Positions 46,500 through 58,988 of a stretch of 64,000 nt of DNA are shown piece after piece. Source of the DNA: Siphonodentalium dalli (taxonomy: Eukaryota; Mollusca; Scaphopoda; Gadilida; Siphonodentaliidae); contig CP136068.1 of NCBI GenBank assembly GCA_032622095.1, positions 117,477,509-117,541,508 of the forward strand. Reading direction: 5' to 3'. The position numbers were made by a program, and so were the translations under genes. The stretch's first letter is position 1; each line of letters starts with the position of its first letter. The notes below the pieces were generated by a model. It did not search any database. It saw only the letters and a list, made by a program, of their open reading frames with translations, and was not told the DNA's origin.

Positions 46500-48914
46500 A
46501 TGAGTGAACAGGAAATCAGCACAATTGTTGGAAAAACATATACAGTTCTCAATAACACCACCCCATCTGATGAAATCACCACTGTCATTTCTGATCTTGA
46601 ACATAGTTCTGAATGCATGCTCGATGGGCCTAATGTCTGACGCTCCGGATAATAAGGGCATCTGCGTTGGTTTCACCAACAGCCAAGACTCGTTGAGAGC
46701 GCCACCAATACGAGCCGATGGAGACTTCAATGTAGACAGTTCTCCACAACTAAGTGGTCTTTTGAATCTACCGAAATAAGTGTTTGAATCTGAAATAGTT
46801 CGCATAATTCCAGATCCGAAAGACCTTGATGAACTTCGGTATAAAGTGTTCTCACAAGCCAAAACTATGTGCGGTGACCTGATTGAATATAGACCAAAGG
46901 GCCGCGTCCAAAGAGACCACGGTACCCCAGTTACCACGAAGCTCGCAAGAGATGTATATGGTTTCATTCAGTCCATAAACGGTGGCTCACTCGAGGATAT
47001 CCGTGACATGATCTCAAAAACTACACAACGACTAAAGTCTGTCCAGACAAATGAATGCACACCTGAAACGTCTAATCAGCAGCGGACACAGAGCACAGTG
47101 TGTCAATGTAACTATATCTGCCTTCAGGAAAAGCTTTGCGATGTGCTGACAGATTTAACACTCATGAAGGCAAATAATTCTAAATTGTTCGACGATATTC
47201 GTCAATCTATTAAAGCCGTGTCTGATGAGGTTTCTGTGTTGGTTGAGGACCAGTCCAGCATGCGAATGGACATAGACAGACTAACAGACGACCGGTGTGC
47301 TGGAATAACGAATCTCCGTTCCAAAGCTAAACTGTTGTCAGATGATGTAAAATCTAACAAAGATTGCTGCGAAAACCTTCAGAACGATTTAGATTCTAAG
47401 TTTTCTAAGATGTCAAAAACTATATCAAAAACCAATCTTCTCGAATCTAAAATATCACAACTCGGCAGAAAGTGTAAAGACACAACAACTTCTACAAACA
47501 ATTACATCGACAAAACTGCGAAGAACATGGCACAAGCGTTTGAGATTTACGCTCAGAGCACCTCTGACAAATACAACGACTTATGTATGTTCATTAAAGA
47601 CACTATGCAGCTCGATGACCACTCACTCACACCTATGAAATCACCTACTCTTTCTCTCGAAAAAGGAGGTGTGCTCAAAACTTCCAATAAACTTAACCCA
47701 GAGTCTCGTGGTGAAACCAGCAGTGAAAGGATTTCCAATAAATCACCAAAAGTACAACACAAGCTCTATGTACATTCACACGGTGATCGCCCAAGTGTAT
47801 CTGAAGCTACTCAAAGTGATAAGTCGATGATCGTGACGCCAGACCGAGGACATTCAGTCGCGCCTATGCATTCTACTCCGAAGCGCCCTGTTAATTACTC
47901 GCCATCTGTTACAACTGTTAAAATTGTGGTCTCTCCTAACAGGGATACTTACAAAGCGTCGACCGATGATTTTGAACCGGATGATATAAATAACGAAATG
48001 TTGCATGGTTCATTCACCTGTGCGGTACAACCAAGTAAACAAGATGTTGGTGATTCTGATAGACACAACTCTTCCAACATACCGTCACATGTTAACTCTG
48101 AACCGGAATACTTACCTCACCATTCCGTTACATCTGCACCTGCCTGTGTTAATACACAGGAAAATCAGCCTCCAACCGCCGGGCAAACAGTCTCATCTAT
48201 CCCGGTAATTCATCGAGGATTTCAGCAAAATATTCCATATGCCGTATTTCGTCCGCCAATTAATGTCCACATGACCACATTCCCGTGTGGTGCTGTGGCA
48301 CCTCCGGTACAACCTGTACCTCCAGGTATAGGACCTGTGACTCTTCCTGGCCAGTTTATTCCATATATGACTGGAAGGATTGCTCCTCCGTCATATAGTC
48401 CTACCAACTTTGGTTCAAATGATGGTGATATGATTCGAGATAGCGAAAACATTATACACAGGATACATGATCCACCTCGTAAAACATTTGCTGATGCCGC
48501 AGTACTCCCAAACATCGCTGAGCCTATCAGAACCATCGTTCGAAGTGACCAGTGCTATGCAACGCACTCGGGTGACACATCACAGTCGAAAGGTCGTGTA
48601 CCCATTCATAACAAGAAGCAAAATCCAGTGGCAACAAAGACGGTTTCTCTGGTGTTGTCAAAAATAAAAATAAATCGCTTCGTTTTTACCTTGGAGGCAT
48701 CGACCCTAGTTCTACCAACTATGGCATCCGAACTTACCTCACGGAGAGAGGGGTCATCCCGACGTACCTGAAACTGATGAAAAGTTCTCGTAAAGACACA
48801 ATGTGTGCACAATTAAATGTTATTAAAGACCAAAGTTATCCGTTACTGGATGGTGGTTTCTGGCCAGAAGGGGCTTATTGTAGGCCATGGCGTTCCGAGT
48901 CTTCTAAAACCTAG
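46500..48914 (+). pseudogene. ORF1 of array unit 1, interrupted
   Basis: Three pieces. A 46-codon frame from the ATG at 46500 (MSEQEISTIVGKTY...) ends at TGA 46638-46640. A second ATG (46633) overlaps it and runs 48 codons to TAA 46777-46779. The main frame continues in the same frame from 46780 to 48771 (663 codons, first ATG at 46867): a likely coiled-coil at residues ~112-245, then a Pro/Ser-rich region. Its true C-terminus lies one base back, in the frame that ends at TAG 48912-48914: SLRFYLGGIDPSS, YLTERGVIPTYLKL and FWPEGAYCRPW, the conserved C-terminal motif of ORF1 in this group. The frame change falls between 48612 and 48667. Presumably an RNA-binding protein that coats the element's RNA. 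The same breaks are present in unit 2. Confidence 0.7.
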
Positions 48915-48915
48915 A

Positions 48916-51900
48916 ATGGGAAATACAACGGAACTTAAATTTCTTTCTTGGAATGCAACCGGGCTCAAAAACAGTTCACCATATTTGGCAGGTGTTATCG
49001 ATAGAGAGTGCTACCATGTAGTTGGTTTGTCAGAACATTGGCTGAGTGGGAAAAATCTAGACCGTATACACTCACTCAGCTCCAAGTACCGCTACATATG
49101 TAAGCCCGGACGAACAATAAAGACGTCAGCTGAAGCCGCATATGTCAGGGATGGTGTAGCAATTATTGTGCGTGATGATATTTCTCACAAGTGCGTGGAG
49201 ATTGTCATTGACGACGAACGCTTAGTGGGCATTCAGCTGCGACTAAGCAACTCGTGTTCTGTATCAGTGATCCAACTATACCTTCCAAACGTTAATCACG
49301 GAGATGCTATATTTCATGGCTATCTTGAAATTTTAGAAAACACGTACGACAGACTTTCTTCTCATGGGCCAGTCATCTTTATGGGAGATTTTAATGTGCA
49401 CATGCAAAAGGCTGCACACACACCAAGGGCCACCCCAATGAATGCACGGACGGACCTCTTCTCTTCATTTCTTGATCATTGCGAACTGGTCTCGACTATG
49501 ACACTCAATTTGTGTGTTGGGAGTAACTACTCCTTTTATCCTTACTGTACAGTGAACAGACCGTCACTTATAGACCACATCTTGATTCCCGAATGCATGA
49601 CGCATATGGTATCAAACTGCGAAATTATTAACGATGCTGCTCTGAACACATCAAATCACTTGCCTGTGTCATGCTCAATCTTGCTCGATATAGAACTGAC
49701 ATCCAACTCGCTGGTGAACTCACGAAAGCGTTACGCGTGGGAGCGCGCAGACATTAATGCATACAAACGACACCTTGACAGCCTCTGTCCCAGCCCATTA
49801 GCATGCGACATATCTACAAAGGAATCGATATCCTCATTTTATAATGACATTGTGAATGCTATCATCAGTTCGAGTGATAACGCTGTGCCAGTGAAACGTT
49901 TCAATCCTAGTCTGAAACCTTATTGGAATTCCAATCTGGACACTATGAAATCAAACTTGAAAACACGTCACAAAAAATGGGTAACTGCAGGACGGCCAAG
50001 ATTTGTGACCCCATCTTACCAGGAGTACATGCAGGCCAAGAGAGAATTCAGGAAAGCACATCGCACAGCTATACGTGATTTTGAAATGAAGCAATGTTAT
50101 GACCTGGAACATAATGCAGAACACAATCAACAACTATTCTGGCGGAAACTCAATAGCAGATCAAAAAACACTAATGACTTGTGCCCAGCAATGGAGTTCT
50201 GTGGTACCGCCTCTCGCGATTCTGACTCGATTCTTTCCGGCTGGCGCACATACTTCTCTAACTTGTATTCTCCTGAACAACACGGCGATTCAGAATTTGA
50301 TCAGACTGTAACCAGAAGTGTGGAACAGTATATATCTGGTGATAATGACCAGGCTGCTGAATTGTGTGAACCAATATCTATAACGGAGATAACAGATGCC
50401 GTCATTTCAACAAAAACAAACAAGGCACCAGGACACGACTCGATTGTCAATGAACACTTGAAGAATGGATCAACATGCTTACTTGAATGCTTACGCGTCT
50501 TATTTACTGCTGTTGTACAAATCGATTTCATCCCACAAGAAATGAAATTAGGTGTCGTTATTCCATTATATAAGGGACACCCAAAGCCAGCGGTGATCTA
50601 CAAGCTTTTCGAGGCGATCATCCTGAAACGAATTCTCTCCAGCAAATATCTCAATAATTTTCCGAGTCCACTACAGAACGGTTTCCAAAAAGGTGTAGGC
50701 TGCAACATGACGTCGTTTATACTCCAAGAATCAATTTCTTATGCCAGAGACCATGACGCAAAGATGTTTGTTGCATTCTTGGACTCACAAAAGGCATTTG
50801 ATCGTGTCTGGCACATGGGACTATTTTACAAATTTATAAAACTTGGATTCCCGAGTAAATTTGTGCGACTCTTCTCAAACATGCATACCGACACTGCGAG
50901 CATTGTTCTGTACAACGGAAAACTTTCGGAACAATTTAACATTGGACAAGGAACAAGACAGGGAGTGTTTCTCTCGCCACTGTTTTACCTCGTCTTTATT
51001 AATGATTTGTTAATTCACTTGAGCGGTTCGCGTTTCGGCATGAACATCAACTCAGTGTCATACGTTGCACCGACCACAGCCGATGACATAGCCCTTCTTT
51101 CTCTCACCAAGTCAGGCTTAGACAATCTTATCAACACGTGTCACGCATATAGTGTTCGATGGAGATTCCAATTCTCTCGCTCGAAGAGTCTCATTGTTGT
51201 ATTCAATGAATGCAAATCTCACTACAAACGTTCTGACCGACAATGGAAGATTGGAGATAGTGGCATACGAGAAGAGAAGGAATGTGTCCACCTCGGTCTT
51301 CTTCAAAATAAGTTCGCAAATTTCTCATCTCGTGCCTCCATCGTGTCATCGAAAATGAGGAAAAACTTCGTCTCTGTTACCGGCAATGAACTACTGAAAT
51401 GTGCAACACCTTTGACAATGTGTAATCTCCTGAAGACTATAGTGTTGCCTAGAGCTCTATACGGATGTGACGTAACGCCCCTTAACAGCAGAACGTCCAT
51501 CACCATCATGGAGGGATCACTGAGAACGTGCGTTAAATTTGCACAGTCACTACCCACGAGAGCTAGTACAAAACTCACTCTTGGCTTAGTCGGAATTCTC
51601 CCAATTCAAATGGAAATTCACCAGCGGAACCTATGTTTCCTCGGAAGCCTGATTCATCTCCCCACAGAAAAACAAACTCCGCTGAAACTGTTCTTATTTA
51701 AGGCACATCTGTTTAGCCTCTTCCATCGCCCAGCAAGTGGTTTTGTTTCGGAGATTTTCCCAATTCTTGAGGAATATGGCCTTGTGCCCCATCTTGAATA
51801 CTTCATGCTAAACGGACACTTTCCAGATCTAACATCTTGGAAACTTATTGTTAAAAATGTTGTACAGATTAAATACGTCGAACAGTGGAGAAATTCAGTT

Positions 51901-52359
51901 TCTTTGGACCACAACTTGCTGATACTCGGAAAAGTCATTCAAGATCCATTATCTGGCTGGACAATTTGGAAGATGCTGCAGTCCTATCCACGTGCGTCCG
52001 CAAAACTGAAAAACCTCGCCCTTCTGTTGAACAGAACAACATATTGCAATAACCTAATGTGCCAGCAATGCCTATATATGTATGACAATGAAATTCACCA
52101 TGCATTACACTCGTGCACCTCGCTGTATATTCTAGCACTGAGAAATCACTTATGGGACACATTAATCAACCACCATGGAGTCCCCGTCACACTTTATCTC
52201 GACAGCCTTCCAAGATGTGACTTTTACGCCCTACTCCTTGGTTCTGAGGATCCACGCATCACCTGGCATGTAGAACACTGTCGCGAGCAGATCATTGACA
52301 CATCTGCTTCATTCCTTCTTGTGATGACCAGGTCGATGAGAGGATCTAATAGGAGATGA
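48916..52359 (+). CDS. ORF2, endonuclease-reverse transcriptase (array unit 1)
   Basis: The open frame extends upstream to 48817, but the ATG at 48916, one base after the ORF1 stop, fits the conserved start MGNTTELKFLSWNATGLK. In numbering from 48817: an AP-endonuclease domain (WN 45-46, SEHW 72-75, GDFN 190-193, IDH 252-254, SNH 279-281); a reverse transcriptase with VAFLDSQKAFDRVW (~651-664), GQGTRQGVFLSP and the catalytic TTADDIAL (Ala-Asp-Asp ~755-757); and a C-terminal zinc-like motif MCQQC...HHALHSC from ~1082. It would nick the target and copy the RNA by target-primed reverse transcription. Compared with unit 2 it has lost 39 bp after codon ~588, removing 13 residues around the conserved SYRAITLLP of the RT fingers, so the enzyme is probably inactive despite an intact frame. 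Confidence 0.85.
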   Translation: MGNTTELKFLSWNATGLKNSSPYLAGVIDRECYHVVGLSEHWLSGKNLDRIHSLSSKYRYICKPGRTIKTSAEAAYVRDGVAIIVRDDISHKCVEIVIDDERLVGIQLRLSNSCSVSVIQLYLPNVNHGDAIFHGYLEILENTYDRLSSHGPVIFMGDFNVHMQKAAHTPRATPMNARTDLFSSFLDHCELVSTMTLNLCVGSNYSFYPYCTVNRPSLIDHILIPECMTHMVSNCEIINDAALNTSNHLPVSCSILLDIELTSNSLVNSRKRYAWERADINAYKRHLDSLCPSPLACDISTKESISSFYNDIVNAIISSSDNAVPVKRFNPSLKPYWNSNLDTMKSNLKTRHKKWVTAGRPRFVTPSYQEYMQAKREFRKAHRTAIRDFEMKQCYDLEHNAEHNQQLFWRKLNSRSKNTNDLCPAMEFCGTASRDSDSILSGWRTYFSNLYSPEQHGDSEFDQTVTRSVEQYISGDNDQAAELCEPISITEITDAVISTKTNKAPGHDSIVNEHLKNGSTCLLECLRVLFTAVVQIDFIPQEMKLGVVIPLYKGHPKPAVIYKLFEAIILKRILSSKYLNNFPSPLQNGFQKGVGCNMTSFILQESISYARDHDAKMFVAFLDSQKAFDRVWHMGLFYKFIKLGFPSKFVRLFSNMHTDTASIVLYNGKLSEQFNIGQGTRQGVFLSPLFYLVFINDLLIHLSGSRFGMNINSVSYVAPTTADDIALLSLTKSGLDNLINTCHAYSVRWRFQFSRSKSLIVVFNECKSHYKRSDRQWKIGDSGIREEKECVHLGLLQNKFANFSSRASIVSSKMRKNFVSVTGNELLKCATPLTMCNLLKTIVLPRALYGCDVTPLNSRTSITIMEGSLRTCVKFAQSLPTRASTKLTLGLVGILPIQMEIHQRNLCFLGSLIHLPTEKQTPLKLFLFKAHLFSLFHRPASGFVSEIFPILEEYGLVPHLEYFMLNGHFPDLTSWKLIVKNVVQIKYVEQWRNSVSLDHNLLILGKVIQDPLSGWTIWKMLQSYPRASAKLKNLALLLNRTTYCNNLMCQQCLYMYDNEIHHALHSCTSLYILALRNHLWDTLINHHGVPVTLYLDSLPRCDFYALLLGSEDPRITWHVEHCREQIIDTSASFLLVMTRSMRGSNRR

Positions 52360-52752
52360 CTTATAAAACACAACTCCGACCATACGCGTGTGAGATACTG
52401 ATAGCTTAGCAATATATTATTTTTGATATATGCTTTAAAGCTCAGAATGCCTCGCCTTTGCATAACATCGTATACAGGTATAACGCAAAAGTTCAATTGG
52501 TGCTTACCTGATCTTCCAAACAACATGGATTCCATTTACCATTTCTGGAAAGTTTTCCACCCTTGAAATTTTTTCGTTTAGTCAAGTTATCACTCAGTTC
52601 GACATACCAATCACAAAGCATTCTGAGCTTCCATCACATTCAATATTCCTGTTATTTTTTCCCAAAACCCTCATCACTATTTATACTGTCGACTGTGTAT
52701 ATTATTGTAATATATTCAATCTCTCCTTAGAAGGAGGCAATAAAGATATATA
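52360..52752 (+). terminator. 3' UTR and 3' stem-loop of array unit 1
   Basis: About 390 bp ending with CTCCTTAGAAGGAG (perfect 6-bp stem), then GCAATAAAGATATATA. The element's 3' end lies directly against the start of unit 2. AATAAA may serve as polyadenylation signal; the stem-loop is likely the RT recognition structure (inference, see findings). Confidence 0.65.
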
Positions 52753-53967
52753 TTCGTTAATCAATTGACAAAGTCGTCATTGTCTTATTGGGTGCTACAA
52801 GCAGGTTATATAATTGTTATTCAAGGGTTTACTCGAAATATGCACTCTCCTGTCGACTCGTGATAGTTCTCATTTTTCAATAATAACAATTCTATAACCT
52901 ACACTTCTTGTACAGATAGATAACCAAGCGGGTTATAACCCTATACTTATAAACCAACTGACTAGGTTGGGATCCATCAAGGTGGTCCGTTGCCCTACGT
53001 CATGAAACGTAAGTGTTATAAAGAAATATATAAACGAAAAAACTTACCGATATAAGCTAGAGTACAGGAGCTAGAGTATAGGAGCGTCAGTTCTTTTCAT
53101 TATTTCTACGAAAACACTGTTAGGGTCAAACGGAAAGCCGGCCGCTTGACAATGTTCTTGACCGCTGTTCTTGTGGGCCGGCGACTGACTAGCGGCGCTG
53201 AAGGGAGTTTAGCTTCCTTTGCTAATACATGTAACATAACATAACTTAAATGAACTGAACAGTTAACACAAGCTTTGACAATATAGATTATACAGGTGAC
53301 GATTAAAAGAAAGACGATTAAACAACAAGCACAGATGCTTTTATTAAGTTTGCTGCTTTCAGTCCCATATGTGACGGTTACGCAATTTAACACTCGCGGG
53401 GACAATAGGTCTGTGCTAAATTTGGCAAAGGTGTTAAACACTCATTCTCATTGTCATAAGTTTTAAAACAATAGCGACTTTCATTCATTCAATGGACGAG
53501 CACGCGCACACTGTCAGGGGGGTTGGTCTCACTTTGAAGACACGCGGAAGGGATTAAATTAAGGTGCAATGGCTGTGTTGTTGCAACGCTGTCAATTTGG
53601 CCTATCCAATTTAAGTGTTGTGTCCAGGACACATATATTGCATGAATCCGGTACATTTTTCTCCACTAGGCATTTTGTAACAGTGTTACAAATGTTACAA
53701 TTGTTTAGTTTGAGTATAATCGTTATTGTCGGCATCCCTTACCATGCATATGTGAGAACCGCTCTGTTGTTTCGTCACCTGTAACTCCTCATAACCATAT
53801 AACGGATTTTGACAAAGTTTCTGTGGACATGTCTTTTCAAAACTTGAAATCGACAGTGCGGAATGATTGTAAAACAGCTTCAACAATCTACCAACAAGAA
53901 CTGACTTCGCTTAGAACCGACGCAAACCGACCCGATGTTCAGTTGATCAGCAAAGGTGCCAACGTTT

Positions 53968-54252
53968 TTTTTTTATTAATTCTTTATTGACACTATATAC
54001 ATGGACATATTCATATATTTAAAATACAGCATAATGACAATAAAAAAAATAATGTCCTGGTATTTTCGGGAGGGGGAATTTCGCTCGCAACTCACACACG
54101 CCTTACACACGTTCAAAATCGAAGACACCTCATGCGTGTTTTTGATTACACAGACTATGTTTATGACTGGAATGTCACCAGAAATCTTTTAGTATGCTTT
54201 TAAATATACATGTAATTTATAGTCTCCGATATGACAAGAATTGCCTCTATCC
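53968..54252 (-). mobile_element. Short retro-insert with 12-bp target duplication (unit 2)
   Basis: Same insert as in unit 1, again between GTGCCAACGTTT copies (53956-53967 and 54253-54264), one T longer in the T run. Confidence 0.75.
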
Positions 54253-54610
54253 GTGCCAACGTTTGAAATTATTGTCATACCGTTCTTGTGCCATAACCAC
54301 ACCAGCTCTTCCGAAATCTCGTGCCCAGATCAACTTGTCTTAACAATATACCACGACAACCACGAACGAAAACTTCCTTCTGGCATCCGATGGCAAGAGA
54401 AAGTATCGTGCCTTAGAAAATTCCAGACGTCATTTCATGAGCGTGGCAGGCGAGATAGATCAAGCAGAGTTCCTGGATGAGATGGCCAAGTTATGCGGTC
54501 ATTTGAGTATATTGTCATTTATAAGATTCTAATTCGTTAATGTTTGTACCTCATGTTATTTGTTTGATCTACTTGCATGTATATATTAGCCATAACTAAT
54601 AAACAGTCAT

Positions 54611-55403
54611 AGAGAGAGAGATATGTTTATTCCTCTAAATATGGAGACCATTATGGTACAATATATATATACAAAAGTTACATGAAGACATATATACACA
54701 TGCAATATAATTTAACTTGAGAAATTCATTGTGGGAATGATATACTGCAAGACAAGATGTTTAAGACATATATATATAGTGAAGTATCCGATATGATGTC
54801 TTCATCATAAAACTTAGTCAGAACACAGGATGAAAATAAACCTCACACATCGCTTGAAAAGACGATATTCATCACAAATCAGTTCAATTTGCATTGGGAT
54901 ACACCCGCCTAGGCACAACGCAAGGAATGTATCGCTATTCATGCTGTCAAGAAAGGTAAAAGTTTCAATTCCAAATATGTCAATCAGTGAATACCAAAAT
55001 GTGTTCCGTACCATCTGTGCAAACTCAGATGTACATTCGAGATATCTATGAAACAAGAGATTTGAATATGTTTGGTTGCAGCGATTGCATTGAGCGTCAT
55101 TGTCATACGTGGTTTTGGTCAAAATATTGGCCATCTTGATACAAATTGGAAAATACTCAGGTTCTTCTCGAGAGAGCTGCCAAAGTTTCCACAGTGACTG
55201 GTTGTCGGGTTTTACCTTGAAGAGAAAAGATAGAGAATCGTCTCTCCGACCACGCTGACTCACTTCGCGTGAGTAGTGAGCAGAGAGACAATCTCTGACA
55301 ATTTTCTTCCAAGTGGACTGGGTAGGGAATAAACCCGTTTCCGTAAAAGATGGAAGATAATGGACTAGGAAAGGCCTATAAGTAGTCATTACGAGGAGTA
55401 TTT
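54611..55403 (-). pseudogene. Antisense ORF2 C-terminus (unit 2 leader)
   Basis: Counterpart of 44538-45330; the 191-residue frame 55389-54814 is identical in protein sequence to that of unit 1. Confidence 0.75.
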
Positions 55404-56572
55404 ATACCTCAACCACAACCTACCAAAAACAATAGGTGTCTGCAAAACGGGACGATCCCACCGAAAATTAACTTCGAAGTTCGAACCACAAAGATTGTCT
55501 TTGTTTTCTAAAATACTCCGCCCGATTCGTCAACGTTTCAAAAAATAATCACCCCTTACCAGGCAAAATAAAACCTATCATGCATCATCTATTTATGTCC
55601 AGTGCGCGTCAGTGCAAGAGTGAGAAATATAATAGTTGAGGTCTAGAATTATGTTACAGAGGAAAATTAGACTAGTTCAAAAATATCAAGTTAAAAGAAT
55701 GATCAGTTATGAGCCAGTTATGTGATTTGCTGATACACACTCTTCCTGAATCTGCCAGGATCGAAGAAAGTGACCAGGTCGGGATTTAGACTGTTCCAGA
55801 GAATTAAAGCTGGTTTAGAGTTATCGTTCCTATCTGATAGTCATATTTTATTATTGCTCTTATTAATTACCAAATATCTCGGAATTAAATGTTCTAACAG
55901 TGCCAGGAATTCGCCTGCGGATGGCGGTTCTATGCGTGTTGTGGGATCACTGGACTTTATGTTAAATGTTCTGTAAAATTGTGAGTTTTCAAAAGCACAT
56001 CTGACTCTCTCGTGTACCTATAAGGACTCGATTACATTGTTTACGTCGCCATTTTTGGCCTACGTATTGATATTCACTATTGTAATTTCCACGCGGGAAA
56101 TCATGAGGGCTCCTACAACAGTAGCTGCAGAGGTGTGATAAACAACACCCAAGCCAGACTGATTAGTACACTTCCCTGTGACTTGTCAAGATGACGACAA
56201 TCGCTGTAATTGCTATGCGAAAAGGTGTGATAAACATTGATAGTCAGAGCAAAACAACCACTTGCGGTTTCTATACTCTGCAAGAATAACAGGGTCTAGA
56301 GACGAGGTTCAATCATAAGTCGACGACAGTGAACTCAGTTGATAACTGAATGGCTGATCTACATGTCACCGGACGGTGTTATGACAAACCAGTTTGATGG
56401 ACCAATTTCTTTGCTCTGTGTGACGACCATTCAATTTGGTCAACGCTAACAGAACCAGGTCTTCTGTACTGACGACACAAGCTAGACGTTCAACATACAA
56501 GTGCTGTGTTGATAACACGATCCTCAAATGAAATCGTGTTGCCGCATATGAACAGTAATTAACTATATCACC

Positions 56573-58987
56573 ATGAGTGAACAGGAAATCAGCACAATTG
56601 TTGGAAAAACATATACAGTTCTCAATAACACCACCCCATCTGATGAAATCACCACTGTCATTTCTGATCTTGAACATAGTTCTGAATGCATGCTCGATGG
56701 CCCTAATGTCTGACGCTCCGGATAATAAGGGCATCTGCGTTGGTTTCACCAACAGCCAAGACTCGTTGAGAGCGCCACCAATACGAGCCGATGGAGACTT
56801 CAATGTAGACAGTTCTCCACAACTAAGTGGTCTTTTGAATCTACCGAAATAAGTGTTTGAATCTGAAATAGTTCGCATAATTCCAGATCCGAAAGACCTT
56901 GATGAACTTCGGTATAAAGTGTTCTCACAAGCCAAAACTATGTGCGGTGACCTGATTGAATATAGACCAAAGGGCCGCGTCCAAAGAGACCACGGTACCC
57001 CAGTTACCACGAAGCTCGCAAGAGATGTATATGGTTTCATTCAGTCCATAAACGGTGGCTCACTCGAGGATATCCGTGACATGATCTCAAAAACTACACA
57101 ACGACTAAAGTCTGTCCAGACAAATGAATGCACACCTGAAACGTCTAATCAGCAGCGGACACAGAGCACAGTGTGTCAATGTAACTATATCTGCCTTCAG
57201 GAAAAGCTTTGCGATGTGCTGACAGATTTAACACTCATGAAGGCAAATAATTCTAAATTGTTCGACGATATTCGTCAATCTATTAAAGCCGTGTCTGATG
57301 AGGTTTCTGTGTTGGTTGAGGACCAGTCCAGCATGCGAATGGACATAGACAGACTAACAGACGACCGGTGTGCTGGAATAACGAATCTCCGTTCCAAAGC
57401 TAAACTGTTGTCAGATGATGTAAAATCTAACAAAGATTGCTGCGAAAACCTTCAGAACGATTTAGATTCTAAGTTTTCTAAGATGTCAAAAACTATATCA
57501 AAAACCAATCTTCTCGAATCTAAAATATCACAACTCGGCAGAAAGTGTAAAGACACAACAACTTCTACAAACAATTACATCGACAAAACTGCGAAGAACA
57601 TGGCACAAGCGTTTGAGATTTACGCTCAGAGCACCTCTGACAAATACAACGACTTATGTATGTTCATTAAAGACACTATGCAGCTCGATGACCACTCACT
57701 CACACCTATGAAATCACCTACTCTTTCTCTCGAAAAAGGAGGTGTGCTCAAAACTTCCAATAAACTTAACCCAGAGTCTCGTGGTGAAACCAGCAGTGAA
57801 AGGATTTCCAATAAATCACCAAAAGTACAACACAAGCTCTATGTACATTCACACGGTGATCGCCCAAGTGTATCTGAAGCTACTCAAAGTGATAAGTCGA
57901 TGATCGTGACGCCAGACCGAGGACATTCAGTCGCGCCTATGCATTCTACTCCGAAGCGCCCTGTTAATTACTCGCCATCTGTTACAACTGTTAAAATTGT
58001 GGTCTCTCCTAACAGGGATACTTACAAAGCGTCGACCGATGATTTTGAACCGGATGATATAAATAACGAAATGTTGCATGGTTCATTCACCTGTGCGGTA
58101 CAACCAAGTAAACAAGATGTTGGTGATTCTGATAGACACAACTCTTCCAACATACCGTCACATGTTAACTCTGAACCGGAATACTTACCTCACCATTCCG
58201 TTACATCTGCACCTGCCTGTGTTAATACACAGGAAAATCAGCCTCCAACCGCCGGGCAAACAGTCTCATCTATCCCGGTAATTCATCGAGGATTTCAGCA
58301 AAATATTCCATATGCCGTATTTCGTCCGCCAATTAATGTCCACATGACCACATTCCCGTGTGGTGCTGTGGCACCTCCGGTACAACCTGTACCTCCAGGT
58401 ATAGGACCTGTGACTCTTCCTGGCCAGTTTATTCCATATATGACTGGAAGGATTGCTCCTCCGTCATATAGTCCTACCAACTTTGGTTCAAATGATGGTG
58501 ATATGATTCGAGATAGCGAAAACATTATACACAGGATACATGATCCACCTCGTAAAACATTTGCTGATGCCGCAGTACTCCCAAACATCGCTGAGCCTAT
58601 CAGAACCATCGTTCGAAGTGACCAGTGCTATGCAACGCACTCGGGTGACACATCACAGTCGAAAGGTCGTGTACCCATTCATAACAAGAAGCAAAATCCA
58701 GTGGCAACAAAGACGGTTTCTCTGGTGTTGTCAAAAATAAAAATAAATCGCTTCGTTTTTACCTTGGAGGCATCGACCCTAGTTCTACCAACTATGGCAT
58801 CCGAACTTACCTCACGGAGAGAGGGGTCATCCCGACGTACCTGAAACTGATGAAAAGTTCTCGTAAAGACACAATGTGTGCACAATTAAATGTTATTAAA
58901 GACCAAAGTTATCCGTTACTGGATGGTGGTTTCTGGCCAGAAGGGGCTTATTGTAGGCCATGGCGTTCCGAGTCTTCTAAAACCTAG
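56573..58987 (+). pseudogene. ORF1 of array unit 2, interrupted
   Basis: Same arrangement as unit 1: a 46-codon frame, an overlapping short frame to TAA, the 663-codon frame 56853-58844 with identical translation, then the C-terminal motif one base back ending at TAG 58985-58987. Identity of the breaks shows they predate the duplication or transposition that made the array. Confidence 0.7.
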
Positions 58988-58988
58988 A

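Larger units (their letters stand above)
42706..52752 (+). mobile_element. Array unit 1: 10-kb non-LTR retrotransposon unit
   Basis: Begins TTCGTTAATCAATTGACAAA and ends with the stem-loop CTCCTTAGAAGGAG plus GCAATAAAGATATATA, after which the same start sequence follows directly. Layout: ~3.8-kb leader with two nested insertions, ORF1 (46500-48914), ORF2 (48916-52359) and a ~390-bp 3' UTR. Left neighbour is the jockey-like relic; there is no poly-A at the junction. It is nearly identical to unit 2, with indels. Clade: jockey/CR1-like group with an endonuclease and a C-terminal zinc motif; exact clade not assigned. Confidence 0.85.

Noticed and set aside
48655-48672. Canonical -1 slippery heptamer in the A-rich run
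   Set aside because: The in-frame heptamer does not allow re-pairing in both sites; an old indel is simpler, so frameshifting is listed only as a possibility.
49951-50133. Short antisense frames across ORF1 and ORF2 in both units
   Set aside because: Shadows of the coding strand without domain support.
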